DNA of 64,000 nucleotides from CAZEPT01 sp964626965 (GCA_964626965.1 CAZVHB010000002.1:33024-97023), one strand, 5' to 3'; shown: positions 15,480 to 22,759, counted from the stretch's first letter. The notes: a model not told the origin generated them from the letters alone. Translations and numbers: made by a program.

Positions 15480-15532
15480 ACAGGGCACAAATTAGAAACA
15501 CCCTAAATGGGTGTTTCTAATTTGTGCCCTGT
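15480..15532 (-). terminator. Long hairpin that includes the 3' acceptor strand of tRNA-Lys
   Basis: ACAGGGCACAAATTAGAAAC and ACCC are mirrored after the loop ATTTA by a full complement ending in GTGCCCTGT. The stem of about 24 bp begins in the tRNA acceptor strand. Confidence 0.6.
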
Positions 15533-15597
15533 GTAGGATTCGAACCTACGACCATCTCCTTAAGAGGGAGTTGCTCTACCAACTGAGCTAACAAGGC
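15525..15597 (-). tRNA. tRNA-Lys (anticodon CTT)
   Basis: A 73-nt cloverleaf with acceptor GCCTTGT/ACAGGGC (one G-U pair), D-arm GCTCAGTTGGTAGAGC, anticodon loop CTCTTAA and T-arm GTAGGTTCGAATCCTAC, discriminator A. CCA is not encoded. The first pair of the anticodon stem is an A-A mismatch. Confidence 0.92.
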
Positions 15598-15635
15598 ATA
15601 TATTGTATATTTTATCATACTTGTTGCGAGTAGGT

Positions 15636-15704
15636 TGTATTTACCAAAACAGCATAACAAGGCATGTTGTATCTTGAGCCTACCAAGACAGCGTAACAAG
15701 GCAT
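15636..15704 (-). pseudogene. Two degenerate 5' fragments of tRNA-Lys in tandem
   Basis: Upstream of tRNA-Lys, ATGCCTTGTTATGCTGTTTTGG (copy ending at 15665, given here in part) and ATGCCTTGTTACGCTGTC (copy ending at 15704) repeat the tRNA 5' acceptor strand and a decayed D-arm (ATGCCTTGTTAGCTCAG in the real gene). They lack any 3' half. They look like relics of earlier tRNA copies. Confidence 0.5.
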
Positions 15705-15781
15705 ATCCAACTACTCTAGCAATATGAATATTATACATAAAAACAGACGAAAATCCAGAGAAATTAGGAAAACAGTTAGTC

Positions 15782-15809
15782 TTGTTTAAATAAAAAAATA
15801 ATGTATAAT
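15782..15809 (+). promoter_or_regulatory. Sigma-70-like promoter
   Basis: TTGTTT and TATAAT are separated by 16 bp, with the -10 box 26 nt before the ATG of the downstream hypothetical gene. Confidence 0.55.
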
Positions 15810-15835
15810 ACTATCAAATCAAAAACACATACACC

Positions 15836-16537
15836 ATGGTACTTTACACAAAAAAAATAGCAATTCCCGAAGGAATACACCCGAGTACTCTCATCACGCT
15901 CAATGATGAATACTTTCAAAAATTACCTGCGTTCAAAACACACGTAGCTTCCTGTTTAGGTAAAGAATATCCAATATTCTTCGCCACACAGAGGATAAAT
16001 CAACATGGACCAATCATTACGGATAAAAAAATGTTTGTCACCTCATTACAACCTAATGGATTTTACTGTACTGAAAAATACAGAACTGAGGTGGAAGAGG
16101 AGCCTGTATTCTACCGATATGACAATGTACTCGGTGAAATACCCATACTACGAATACATAAAGATGAAAACTTTTTTGACATCTCAAATACTTTTTCTAG
16201 TGTGAGTCTTCAATTCAAAGAAGTTTATGAAAATCTAAACCTTCACAACACAGGTGGTGTTGAATTAAAGTACGAATACGCACCAGAGAGTATTTTTGCC
16301 GGTAAAGAATTTTCAATTCTTGGAAATTTAATCAAGGTAAATAGATCCAACATTGAGTACCACCATCTTAAGACATGGGGAGGTGAGAGAATTGTCTCCG
16401 GAGTGAATAAACCGTACAGTTACGTGGACTTAACTCCACGTCTTGAAATAGACCGATTTATTGCTCCTGACCGGATTTTATCGGAAATCATACTCCGTGA
16501 GGAATTATTCGTAATTAATCCCTATGATGAGGATTAA
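15836..16537 (+). CDS. Hypothetical protein
   Basis: 233 residues, no signal peptide or membrane helix, mixed alpha/beta composition, acidic C-terminus (NPYDED). I recognise no family motif. A recognisable promoter precedes it and a strong terminator follows, so it is a real single-gene unit. The other large hypothetical at 31584 shows no convincing similarity by eye. Confidence 0.55.
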   Translation: MVLYTKKIAIPEGIHPSTLITLNDEYFQKLPAFKTHVASCLGKEYPIFFATQRINQHGPIITDKKMFVTSLQPNGFYCTEKYRTEVEEEPVFYRYDNVLGEIPILRIHKDENFFDISNTFSSVSLQFKEVYENLNLHNTGGVELKYEYAPESIFAGKEFSILGNLIKVNRSNIEYHHLKTWGGERIVSGVNKPYSYVDLTPRLEIDRFIAPDRILSEIILREELFVINPYDED

Positions 16538-16572
16538 CTGCAATTAATTTACGCACAAGAAAAAACAAAACA

Positions 16573-16598
16573 CCGCAGAACATTCTGCGGTTTTTTTT
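16573..16598 (+). terminator. Intrinsic terminator
   Basis: CCGCAGAA-CA-TTCTGCGG followed by eight Ts. Confidence 0.92.
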
Positions 16599-16614
16599 AT
16601 TCTCCCCACATTAA

Positions 16615-16623
16615 TGGTATACT
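16615..16623 (+). promoter_or_regulatory. Extended -10 promoter, leaderless engB transcript
   Basis: TGG-TATACT ends 7 nt before the engB ATG. The box is flanked by a direct repeat CACATTAATGG, the second copy of which contains the start codon. Confidence 0.6.
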
Positions 16624-16630
16624 CACATTA

Positions 16631-17209
16631 ATGGAATTAAAGAGTATCAAATCAGCAGTATTCATAAAAAGCTCAACATCCGTCCGAGATATTTTTGATG
16701 ATGGATATCCTCATTATGCCTTTATCGGACGCTCAAACGTTGGCAAATCAAGCACGCTCAATGCGCTCACGAACAGAAAGAGCTTAGCTAAGACGAGTTC
16801 ATTTCCAGGACGAACAAAACAGATCAATCTCTTCCTTATCAACGACGCACTGTATTTTGTGGACCTTCCTGGATATGGCTATGCACGCGCATCAGGCGCT
16901 ACGAAAAAACACCTGGGAGAACTCCTCGCACTCTATCTCTTTGAGACAACCGATCCACTTCTCAAAAAAATTGTCGTGCTCATCGATGGTAAAACAGGAC
17001 CGAGTAAAGATGACTTGTACATGATATCACTCTTAAAAGAACACCATCGTAATTTTATTGTTGCCGTGAATAAAATAGACAAAATAAAAAAATCTGAATA
17101 CGTAAAACAGATTAAGATGATCGAAGATCTTGTCGGGCAGCCGTGCGTTCAGTACTCTGCTGAGAAAAAACTTAATCTCGATAAACTACTTGAAGCAATT
17201 GTAGAATAA
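16631..17209 (+). CDS. engB: Ribosome biogenesis GTPase EngB (YsxC/YihA)
   Basis: A small essential GTPase needed for large-subunit assembly. 192 residues with G1 GRSNVGKSS, switch region SFPGRTKQINLF, G3 DLPGYGYA, and G4 NKIDK; the final SAEKKLNLDKL is the expected G5 region. Length is normal for the family. It is followed after 3 nt by a small membrane protein gene and probably shares its transcript. Confidence 0.95.
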   Translation: MELKSIKSAVFIKSSTSVRDIFDDGYPHYAFIGRSNVGKSSTLNALTNRKSLAKTSSFPGRTKQINLFLINDALYFVDLPGYGYARASGATKKHLGELLALYLFETTDPLLKKIVVLIDGKTGPSKDDLYMISLLKEHHRNFIVAVNKIDKIKKSEYVKQIKMIEDLVGQPCVQYSAEKKLNLDKLLEAIVE

Positions 17210-17212
17210 TCC

Positions 17213-17446
17213 ATGCGAAAATTATTTCATACAACAAATGAAGAGGGAAGTTATACGATGATCCTCTCGATGCTCATCGCTTTTTTCTTGATATGTTTAT
17301 TTATCTTCAGGCAAGATATTTTTGGTGGGAATAAAAAGGAACCCAACATGTTTAAGAAAGGAGAGAGTGCTATAGAACAAGCAAAAGAAGTCACTCATGC
17401 GCAAGATACCCAAACGACTCAAACAAACGATTTAGTAGACAATTAA
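17213..17446 (+). CDS. Small single-pass membrane protein
   Basis: 77 residues: a short basic N-terminus, one membrane helix (about 18-36, ILSMLIAFFLICLFIF), then a polar tail rich in Lys, Gln and Thr. It begins 3 nt after engB. I do not recognise a family; comparable small membrane proteins are common in this genome. Confidence 0.5.
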   Translation: MRKLFHTTNEEGSYTMILSMLIAFFLICLFIFRQDIFGGNKKEPNMFKKGESAIEQAKEVTHAQDTQTTQTNDLVDN

Positions 17447-17449
17447 CAT

Positions 17450-17640
17450 ATTTTGTGTTGTTTTACAAAACTGTGGAAAACTCCACTGGACCCCTTGCAG
17501 GGAACCAGAGGGTAGTGTATATTTAATCTGAGGTTCGGAAGTTTGACGACTCAATCGCAAGAAAGAGTCACTCAGTAGCAATACTGATAGAGGTTGCGAG
17601 TCTCATGAAAATAATCTTAAAATTTAGCAATAAATTTTGA
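17450..17640 (+). ncRNA. Candidate structured RNA between a small membrane protein gene and doxX
   Basis: A 270-nt non-coding stretch with clustered hairpins: GTGGA-AAAC-TCCAC, CTGG-a-CCCCT-TGC-AGGG-aa-CCAG, TCAGTA-GCAA-TACTGA (perfect stem, GNRA tetraloop), and an enclosing pair GACT...CGCAA with TTGCG-AGTC. It does not match 6S, SRP or tmRNA core motifs that I can recall. It could be a small RNA or the doxX leader. Confidence 0.3.
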
Positions 17641-17717
17641 GGTTTTTTTCATTTTAGGCTATTTTTAAAATCTTGTGATACAATTAACCTATTAGAAAAC
17701 ATTAAAAGAGTAACACT

Positions 17718-18080
17718 ATGGAAACACTCGGAGCAATAGGAAGAATTATATTTGGACTATTTTTTATCTATAATGGATACGGTCACTTTGCAAATTATAA
17801 AAGCATGGTTGGATACGCAAAGCACAAAAAAGTTCCACAACCAGAAATGATGGTGAGCTTGAGCGGTGCGATGCTCATCCTCGGCGGAGTTAGTTTTGTC
17901 CTTGGACTTGAAATGCAACTCGGAACAATACTCCTTATTGCGTTTATGATCCCAGCAACATACCAGATGCACCAATTCTGGATGGAAAAAGACGCACAAA
18001 CCAAGATGAATGAAACCATCGCTTTTACAAAAAATATGGCAATCATCGGTGCGCTTCTTATGTTCCTCAACTTACTCTAA
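17718..18080 (+). CDS. DoxX family membrane protein
   Basis: 120 residues with four predicted membrane helices and the DoxX-type opening IGRIIFGLFFIYNGYGHFAN, then MVGYAKHKKVP and LILGGVSFVLGL. Members are linked to quinone or thiol redox processes in some bacteria, but most are uncharacterised. It is a single gene ended by a strong hairpin at 18098-18130. Confidence 0.8.
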   Translation: METLGAIGRIIFGLFFIYNGYGHFANYKSMVGYAKHKKVPQPEMMVSLSGAMLILGGVSFVLGLEMQLGTILLIAFMIPATYQMHQFWMEKDAQTKMNETIAFTKNMAIIGALLMFLNLL

Positions 18081-18097
18081 CCACCGGAAACTTTATT

Positions 18098-18130
18098 AAA
18101 AAACACTCTACACTCTGTAGAGTGTTTTTT
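18098..18130 (+). terminator. Intrinsic terminator
   Basis: AAAAAACACTCTACA-CTC-TGTAGAGTGTTTTTT, a 15-bp stem whose T-rich side follows doxX. Confidence 0.9.
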
Positions 18131-18240
18131 AATGCAAAATTTAAAGGTACCCTAGTACCCTTTAGAGCAAAATTTAATCCAAAGTTTTTACTTGGAGAAA
18201 TATTTTGCGACATTAAAGAGGGTGGGGGTGTAGGAAGCAG

Positions 18241-18263
18241 GATAGAGATACTGCTATCTCTAT
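18241..18263. repeat. Hairpin with CTGC loop
   Basis: ATAGAGATA-CTGC-TATCTCTAT is a perfect 9-bp stem. It is followed by AAGTGAAGATAGAGATAAAAG, which loosely recalls the GTG...GAAAAG layout of the tRNA-trailing elements, although no tRNA is nearby. Confidence 0.4.
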
Positions 18264-18310
18264 ATAAGTGAAGATAGAGATAAAAGATATGATAGACGAA
18301 GGGAAGTTGA

Positions 18311-18352
18311 GTCGATTTTGCGATGTTGTATTCTAAACGTTGCAAAATCGAC
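18311..18352. repeat. Inverted repeat beside the long palindrome
   Basis: GTCGATTTTGC and GCAAAATCGAC form perfect 11-bp arms around a 20-nt loop, ending 3 nt before the 60-bp palindrome. Confidence 0.8.
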
Positions 18353-18355
18353 GTG

Positions 18356-18415
18356 ATCTTTTACGACGTATATTATATTTAAACATGTTTAAATATAATA
18401 TACGTCGTAAAAGAT
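18356..18415. repeat. Perfect 60-bp palindrome
   Basis: The sequence from 18356 to 18415 is its own reverse complement with no spacer; the centre is TTTAAACATGTTTAAA and the outer arms read ATCTTTTACGACGTATATTA. Perfect palindromes of this length are usually unstable in bacteria because they extrude as hairpins that SbcCD cuts. It could be a cruciform site, a recombination site or an assembly fold-back. The rest of 18131-18543 contains only further small inverted repeats. Confidence 0.95.
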
Positions 18416-18467
18416 ATATTGTGCGACACTAGCTATATTAATTCCCCTTTAAAATAAAGCTACAAAA

Positions 18468-18500
18468 ACAAGCGGTCGAGCATTTTGCCCGACCGCTTGT
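18468..18500. terminator. Terminator hairpin for the minus-strand gene
   Basis: ACAAGCGGTCG and CGACCGCTTGT pair over 11 bp, with A/T runs on both sides. It lies 44 nt downstream of the minus-strand gene at 18544. Confidence 0.75.
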
Positions 18501-18543
18501 TTGTCTATGTGTCCTCATAGGTACTAATCTCTTATACATATGT

Positions 18544-19077
18544 TTATTTACAAAGCTTAGACTTCCTATACCCCTGATCTTGAGCGTCTATTTCTGAGGT
18601 AAAATAGACCTTGTTTTCTGGCTTGATTCGATTGCCACTCTTACAACCAATAGTGTAGTAGGTAGTCCCATTTTTTGAGCCAAAAATACCCTCTCTTGCA
18701 GCATTTGACCCCAAACTTGAGTTGGGGTTAGAACTGACCATTTGAGCGTATTCTGGGCTATTTTCAACAGCAGTAACTCGTTCGGTGACAGTTGGTCCTT
18801 GTAAAGCCCGGTAGGAATCAGTCGCCCCACCAAGAACATACGCTGTGAGGGGATTTTCGCTGACTGGGGCGTTATTCTTACTATAGAGGTCGCCACTAGG
18901 TAAATAAATAGAGACATTTTTACTAACAGTCCTCTCCCCTCCCATACTTGACAATTTTCCAAAAGTAAATGAAATAATCATCAACAGTAAAATACTGCCT
19001 ATTTTAAAAGCGTTCATAACTGACTCTTTTTCACTGAAGTCCTTGATTTTATTTTTAATCTTTGTTACAATCTCCAT
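18544..19077 (-). CDS. Membrane-anchored protein with C-terminal Ada-like metal-binding motif
   Basis: About 177 residues. One membrane helix (about 24-42, IGSILLLMIISFTFG) follows a basic N-terminus; the middle is an extracellular Ser/Asn-rich linker; the C-terminus (about 130-177) reads GIFGSKNGTTYYTIGCKSG, NRIKPENKVYFTSEIDAQDQ, GYRKSKLCK. This resembles the small Ada-type zinc module (SKNGxxYHxxxCxxxxRIKxENxIxFxSxxEAxxxGYxPxxxC) seen at the end of many CPR secreted proteins. Only two cysteines are visible here, so metal binding is uncertain. I start at the second methionine (19077). Confidence 0.6.
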   Translation of the reverse strand: MEIVTKIKNKIKDFSEKESVMNAFKIGSILLLMIISFTFGKLSSMGGERTVSKNVSIYLPSGDLYSKNNAPVSENPLTAYVLGGATDSYRALQGPTVTERVTAVENSPEYAQMVSSNPNSSLGSNAAREGIFGSKNGTTYYTIGCKSGNRIKPENKVYFTSEIDAQDQGYRKSKLCK

Positions 19078-19135
19078 ACAAGATATACGCAATATTATAT
19101 ATATTATTATAACCAATTAATCAGAGAAATACACT

Positions 19136-19408
19136 ATGGCACATAGGAAAGCGGCCGGAACGGCCCGAAACCTGCGAGATTCTAATCCAAAGTATCTGGG
19201 TACGAAGCTCTATGCAGGACAAAAAGCGCAAGCTGGGTCAATCATCGTTCGACAACGTGGTACTAAAATCATGGCAGGAACAAACGTTGGAGTCGGAAGT
19301 GATTACACACTCTTCGCACTCAAACCAGGTACTGTTTCATTCACAAGCAAGAGAAAAACAAACTTTGATGGAACAACTACTCGAAGAAAACAAGCTCATG
19401 TCATCTAA
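19136..19408 (+). CDS. rpmA: 50S ribosomal protein L27
   Basis: 90 residues with the L27 signature MAHRKAAGTARNLRDSNPKYLG, then GQKAQAGSIIVRQRGTKIMAG, NVGVGSDYTLFAL and the C-terminal basic region. Its N-terminus reaches the peptidyl-transferase centre in known ribosomes. It ends at a bidirectional terminator shared with rplI. L21, its usual partner, is not adjacent. Confidence 0.96.
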   Translation: MAHRKAAGTARNLRDSNPKYLGTKLYAGQKAQAGSIIVRQRGTKIMAGTNVGVGSDYTLFALKPGTVSFTSKRKTNFDGTTTRRKQAHVI

Positions 19409-19442
19409 TTAAAAAACACTCGCTACTGAGTGTTTTTTAATT
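19407..19442. terminator. Bidirectional terminator between rpmA and rplI
   Basis: AATTAAAAAACACTC and GAGTGTTTTTTAATT form the stem; A- and T-runs allow termination on both strands. Confidence 0.9.
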
Positions 19443-19448
19443 TTCTTC

Positions 19449-19901
19449 TTACTGACCCTTAACGACAAACGTAAGTAAACATTCTTTACCGAGAGTTTTT
19501 CGATCTCCTAAGTACACAAAAAATTCTCCCGTTGAACGAATCGGTTCTGCAATACGAACATACTGTTCTGGAATTTTTGTATGATAATGAAGTGAGATGA
19601 GTTCGATAATATCTTTCACGTGAATTTTTTCAAAGAGTGTTCCAGAAGAGTTTACTTTTTTTGAAATAGTGAGTACCTGTGTATCGAGTTTTGAAATTTC
19701 TTTAATAAGAAGATCTTTTTGGATTTCTTTTTCACCGACTTTATAATTTTTATCGTTCTCTATTTTTTTAATTTTTTCTGGTGTCGCTATTTCGGCGAGT
19801 TTTTTTGGAAGCAAAAAATTTTGCACATAGCCATCAGGGAATGTTTTTACTTCCCCTCTTCGTCCGACATTTTTTATATCTTGTAGCATGATTACTTTCA
19901 T
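19449..19901 (-). CDS. rplI: 50S ribosomal protein L9
   Basis: 150 residues: N-terminal domain MKVIMLQDIKNVGRRGEVKT and FPDGYVQNFLLPKKLAEIAT, the long connecting helix, and the C-terminal domain. L9 is reported missing from the Microgenomates and WWE3 lineages of the CPR, so its presence points to the Parcubacteria side. It is the last gene before the terminator and probably follows the S41 peptidase gene. Confidence 0.95.
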   Translation of the reverse strand: MKVIMLQDIKNVGRRGEVKTFPDGYVQNFLLPKKLAEIATPEKIKKIENDKNYKVGEKEIQKDLLIKEISKLDTQVLTISKKVNSSGTLFEKIHVKDIIELISLHYHTKIPEQYVRIAEPIRSTGEFFVYLGDRKTLGKECLLTFVVKGQ

Positions 19902-19933
19902 ATGTATTTCTGTATTATTCTTGTATCTTATTT

Positions 19934-21175
19934 TTATTTTCCTGTTGCAAAAAACTGAAGCGCTCGACTGATCATTGCATCATTTTCAACACCCCCACTT
20001 ACTTCATCTTGTTTGACTTCAATATCTGGAGTGATACCTTTCTTTGAAATTGTATTACCGTTTGGCGTCAACCAGTTTGCAATAGTAATCTTGATTGACG
20101 TCTCATTCGTCACAGAGAGAAGCTCCTGGACAGATCCTTTCCCAAAAGATTTTTGTCCAATAATTGTTGCTCGTTTATGATCTTGAAGTGCACCAGCAAC
20201 GATTTCAGATGCTGAAGCAGATCCTTCGTCTAAGAGTACTACAATCTTCACAGTAGTTGGTATAGTTCCATACCCAGAACTTCGGTGAACGAGTGGTTTT
20301 TTATTTTCTCCATAATTTTCAGTCACTACAACATCACCCTCTGGAAGTAACTCACTTGCAAGAGATACAGCTGAGTCTAGGTACCCTCCAGGATTACCTC
20401 GTAAATCTAAAATAATATTTTTCTTATTTTTCTGTTTCGCATTAACTAGTGCTTTGTGCATGAGTTCTGAAGAAGAAGCATTGAAGTTATAGAGACTAAT
20501 AAGATAGGTATCACCTAGATCAATTTCATCGATAGTTGGAATACTAATAGTATCTCGAGTAACCACAATATCCAGCGGCCGAGATTCTCCTTTCCTCATA
20601 ACCGTAACAGTGACCTGTGTCCCCTTTTCTCCACGAATATGTTTAATACTCTCATCAATAGTCATATCAGACACAGTAAACCCATCAATCTGGAAAAATG
20701 CATCACCAGCTTTAATTCCAGCTAATTCAGCAGGCGATCCTTTAAGTGGTGAAATAACAACCAGTAATCCATCTTTTACACCAATCTCTACACCAATACC
20801 AGAGAAACTACCGCTCACCTCTTCATTAAATATTTTTGATTCGTCAGGAGGAAAGAACATGGTATATGGATCTTTTGTAGAAGCCACAAGCCCTTGTATT
20901 GCACCATAGATTCGTTCTTGATTGGATACATTTTTTGCATCAGGATATTTTTCATTGAGCATATTCCATACTTTCCAGAAAGGTTCAAAATCCGCCACGT
21001 CAATAGGCATTGTTGGTGATTCTTGATTGAGCACACTTTTTATTTTCAGAGATGCTGGTTGCTGAGCATACCCAAGATAAAATCCACCAAAAAAAAGAAC
21101 AAGTGAAAGAAAACCTACAGTAAAAAGATTTCTCATGTGTCCAGAAGAACGATTTGGTGTTACTACCGTCTCCAT
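19934..21175 (-). CDS. S41 family C-terminal processing peptidase (CtpA-like)
   Basis: 413 residues from the ATG at 21175. One N-terminal membrane anchor (about 16-38) is followed by the S41 N-terminal helical region, a PDZ domain (SGIGVEIGVKDGLLVVI, PLKGSPAELAGIKAGD) and the protease core. The catalytic serine is in LLDEGSASASEIVAGAL and the lysine in SFGKGSVQ. Such proteases act outside the membrane on envelope or secreted proteins. A longer frame exists upstream but overlaps the neighbouring small gene, so the 21175 start is better. Confidence 0.93.
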   Translation of the reverse strand: METVVTPNRSSGHMRNLFTVGFLSLVLFFGGFYLGYAQQPASLKIKSVLNQESPTMPIDVADFEPFWKVWNMLNEKYPDAKNVSNQERIYGAIQGLVASTKDPYTMFFPPDESKIFNEEVSGSFSGIGVEIGVKDGLLVVISPLKGSPAELAGIKAGDAFFQIDGFTVSDMTIDESIKHIRGEKGTQVTVTVMRKGESRPLDIVVTRDTISIPTIDEIDLGDTYLISLYNFNASSSELMHKALVNAKQKNKKNIILDLRGNPGGYLDSAVSLASELLPEGDVVVTENYGENKKPLVHRSSGYGTIPTTVKIVVLLDEGSASASEIVAGALQDHKRATIIGQKSFGKGSVQELLSVTNETSIKITIANWLTPNGNTISKKGITPDIEVKQDEVSGGVENDAMISRALQFFATGK

Positions 21176-21176
21176 A

Positions 21177-21401
21177 CTATTTCTGCATTTCCATACTTTC
21201 GTGGAAATGAATTTGGTCTTCTTTTTTATGACCACCTATTTCTCTTTTGTGTCGGATAGATTGTACTCGCGCCCATGCAAACACACCGAGCAGACATGCG
21301 ATGATGATACTTATAAAGTCTTTGACTGATTGTGGAATTCCAAGAAATGGAGTGATGAACAAGATCACTGCAATAATTCCAAAAAAACGAATGTATTTCA
21401 T
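21177..21401 (-). CDS. Small membrane protein with two predicted helices
   Basis: 74 residues with two hydrophobic segments (about 5-24 and 29-46) and a His-rich polar tail (GHKKEDQIHFHESMEMQ). It ends 1 nt before the start of the S41 protease gene, so they are co-transcribed. A TATACT box ends 6 nt before the ATG at 21401. I do not know the family; the position suggests a partner or regulator of the protease, an inference only. Confidence 0.55.
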   Translation of the reverse strand: MKYIRFFGIIAVILFITPFLGIPQSVKDFISIIIACLLGVFAWARVQSIRHKREIGGHKKEDQIHFHESMEMQK

Positions 21402-21407
21402 GTACTT

Positions 21408-21413
21408 AGTATA
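21408..21413 (-). promoter_or_regulatory. -10 promoter, leaderless transcript for the small membrane protein and S41 protease
   Basis: TATACT, preceded by GTG, ends 6 nt before the ATG at 21401. Confidence 0.55.
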
Positions 21414-21466
21414 CACTAGAATAGGTTACAGGTGAAAGGTTATAGGTTATAGACAGTAGGGATTTT

Positions 21467-22159
21467 CTATTTCAGAATAAGCATGACAACAAATTCTCCT
21501 TTTTGTTGGTTTGCGTCTTTTTTGACCTGCTCGAGTGCAAGAGAAATAGACCCAGTTGTATATGTTTCAAATTTTTTTGTCATCTCTCGTCCAATAGTGA
21601 TGGTATGTGTTTCCTCATAGAGAGCCAGAGATTCAAGTGTTTTTACGATACGATGACAGGATTCGTAGAAAATAACAGTATGTTCAATAGAACCAATATT
21701 TTTAAAAAAGGTCTCTCTCCCCTTCTTGTGTGGTACAAAACCAAGAAAACTAAATTCATTCCCCATAAAACCAGAAACAGAGAGGAGCGTCGTAATAGCA
21801 GACACACCTGGGACAGGAATAACAGGAATATCTGCATAGTGAATCCGAATATGAGAAATAAGCAGTGATCCAGGATCAGAGATACCTGGAGTGCCAGCAT
21901 CAGAAATAAGTGCTATATTTTGACCAGCTTCGAGCATTGCAACAATAGAGTCATGCTTATCTTTCGATGAGTGAGCATGGTAACTACTTGTTTTATTTGA
22001 AATACCATAGTGGTTCAAAAGTACTTTTGAGGTACGCGTGTCTTCACACAAAATAAGGTCAACGCTTTTAAGCACCTCAACTGCACGGTATGTTATATCG
22101 CCTAAATTCCCTATCGGTGTAGCGACGACATAGAGTGTTCCTGATTGAGTAATGTTCAT
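21467..22159 (-). CDS. rsmI: 16S rRNA (cytidine1402-2'-O)-methyltransferase
   Basis: Methylates the ribose of C1402 at the decoding centre. 230 residues with YVVATPIGNLGDITYRAV, CEDTRTSKVLL, ALISDAGTPGISDPG, VPGVSAITTLLSVSG, FLGFVPHKKGR and REMTKKFE, all typical of the tetrapyrrole-methylase fold of RsmI. The partner enzyme RsmH, which adds the N4 methyl to the same base, is encoded at 54123. I use the internal ATG at 22159, where family similarity begins. Confidence 0.95.
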   Translation of the reverse strand: MNITQSGTLYVVATPIGNLGDITYRAVEVLKSVDLILCEDTRTSKVLLNHYGISNKTSSYHAHSSKDKHDSIVAMLEAGQNIALISDAGTPGISDPGSLLISHIRIHYADIPVIPVPGVSAITTLLSVSGFMGNEFSFLGFVPHKKGRETFFKNIGSIEHTVIFYESCHRIVKTLESLALYEETHTITIGREMTKKFETYTTGSISLALEQVKKDANQQKGEFVVMLILK

Positions 22160-22354
22160 CCGCCAAAATTTTATGATGTACTTATAAAAAATACTATTCA
22201 TAAAATAATTACCTTATAATATCGACTAACGTTCCAACCTTCCTATAAAATTTCAGGTGGATTAATAACAACATGAGTATAGCGTATTTTTACTCTTTTA
22301 TAAAACTTTGATATAAAGATGATTTAGGTGTATAAATAAGACAAATCCTTACAT

Positions 22355-22699
22355 ATGAAAAAGATACTTGTATTAACCGCATTGGAAATCAAAGATAGTA
22401 TTGACCATATTTGTGTGATTCTTAAAGACAGATACAGGAATAAATACGATATTCAATCACTTAAATCCATGAGTGAGCAAGATGATGCATTTGATTATGT
22501 GTATATTATAATCACAGATAAAACAACTGAAGAAGAGATGGATCTCCTTACGGGAACCGCAGTACTGTGGACCAATTACACTAACACAAGTATCAGCTAC
22601 TTACAATTTGATACAATAAAAAATGCTAGTGCGAAGAGAAAAAAAAGAAGAGAGACTAAACTCAAAAGAGACTACCCTGATTTAAATTATCAAAATTAA
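22355..22699 (+). CDS. Hypothetical protein
   Basis: 114 residues, soluble, with a strongly basic C-terminus (SAKRKKRRETKLKRDY). Sequence such as KKILVLTALEIKDSIDHICV could form a Rossmann-like first strand. I do not recognise a family. It is isolated between rsmI and the assembly gap and converges with the ATP synthase operon. Confidence 0.45.
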   Translation: MKKILVLTALEIKDSIDHICVILKDRYRNKYDIQSLKSMSEQDDAFDYVYIIITDKTTEEEMDLLTGTAVLWTNYTNTSISYLQFDTIKNASAKRKKRRETKLKRDYPDLNYQN

Positions 22700-22759
22700 A
22701 CAATACATGTGCGAGACACCATCTCGCATTTTTTTATTACCGAAAATACACACAACTCA

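Noticed and set aside
18241..18440. A fifth tRNA-trailing element next to the 60-bp palindrome
   Set aside because: The CTGC hairpin and a GTG...AAAAG stretch are suggestive, but there is no tRNA, no GTAC...GAGA core and no T-arm copy.
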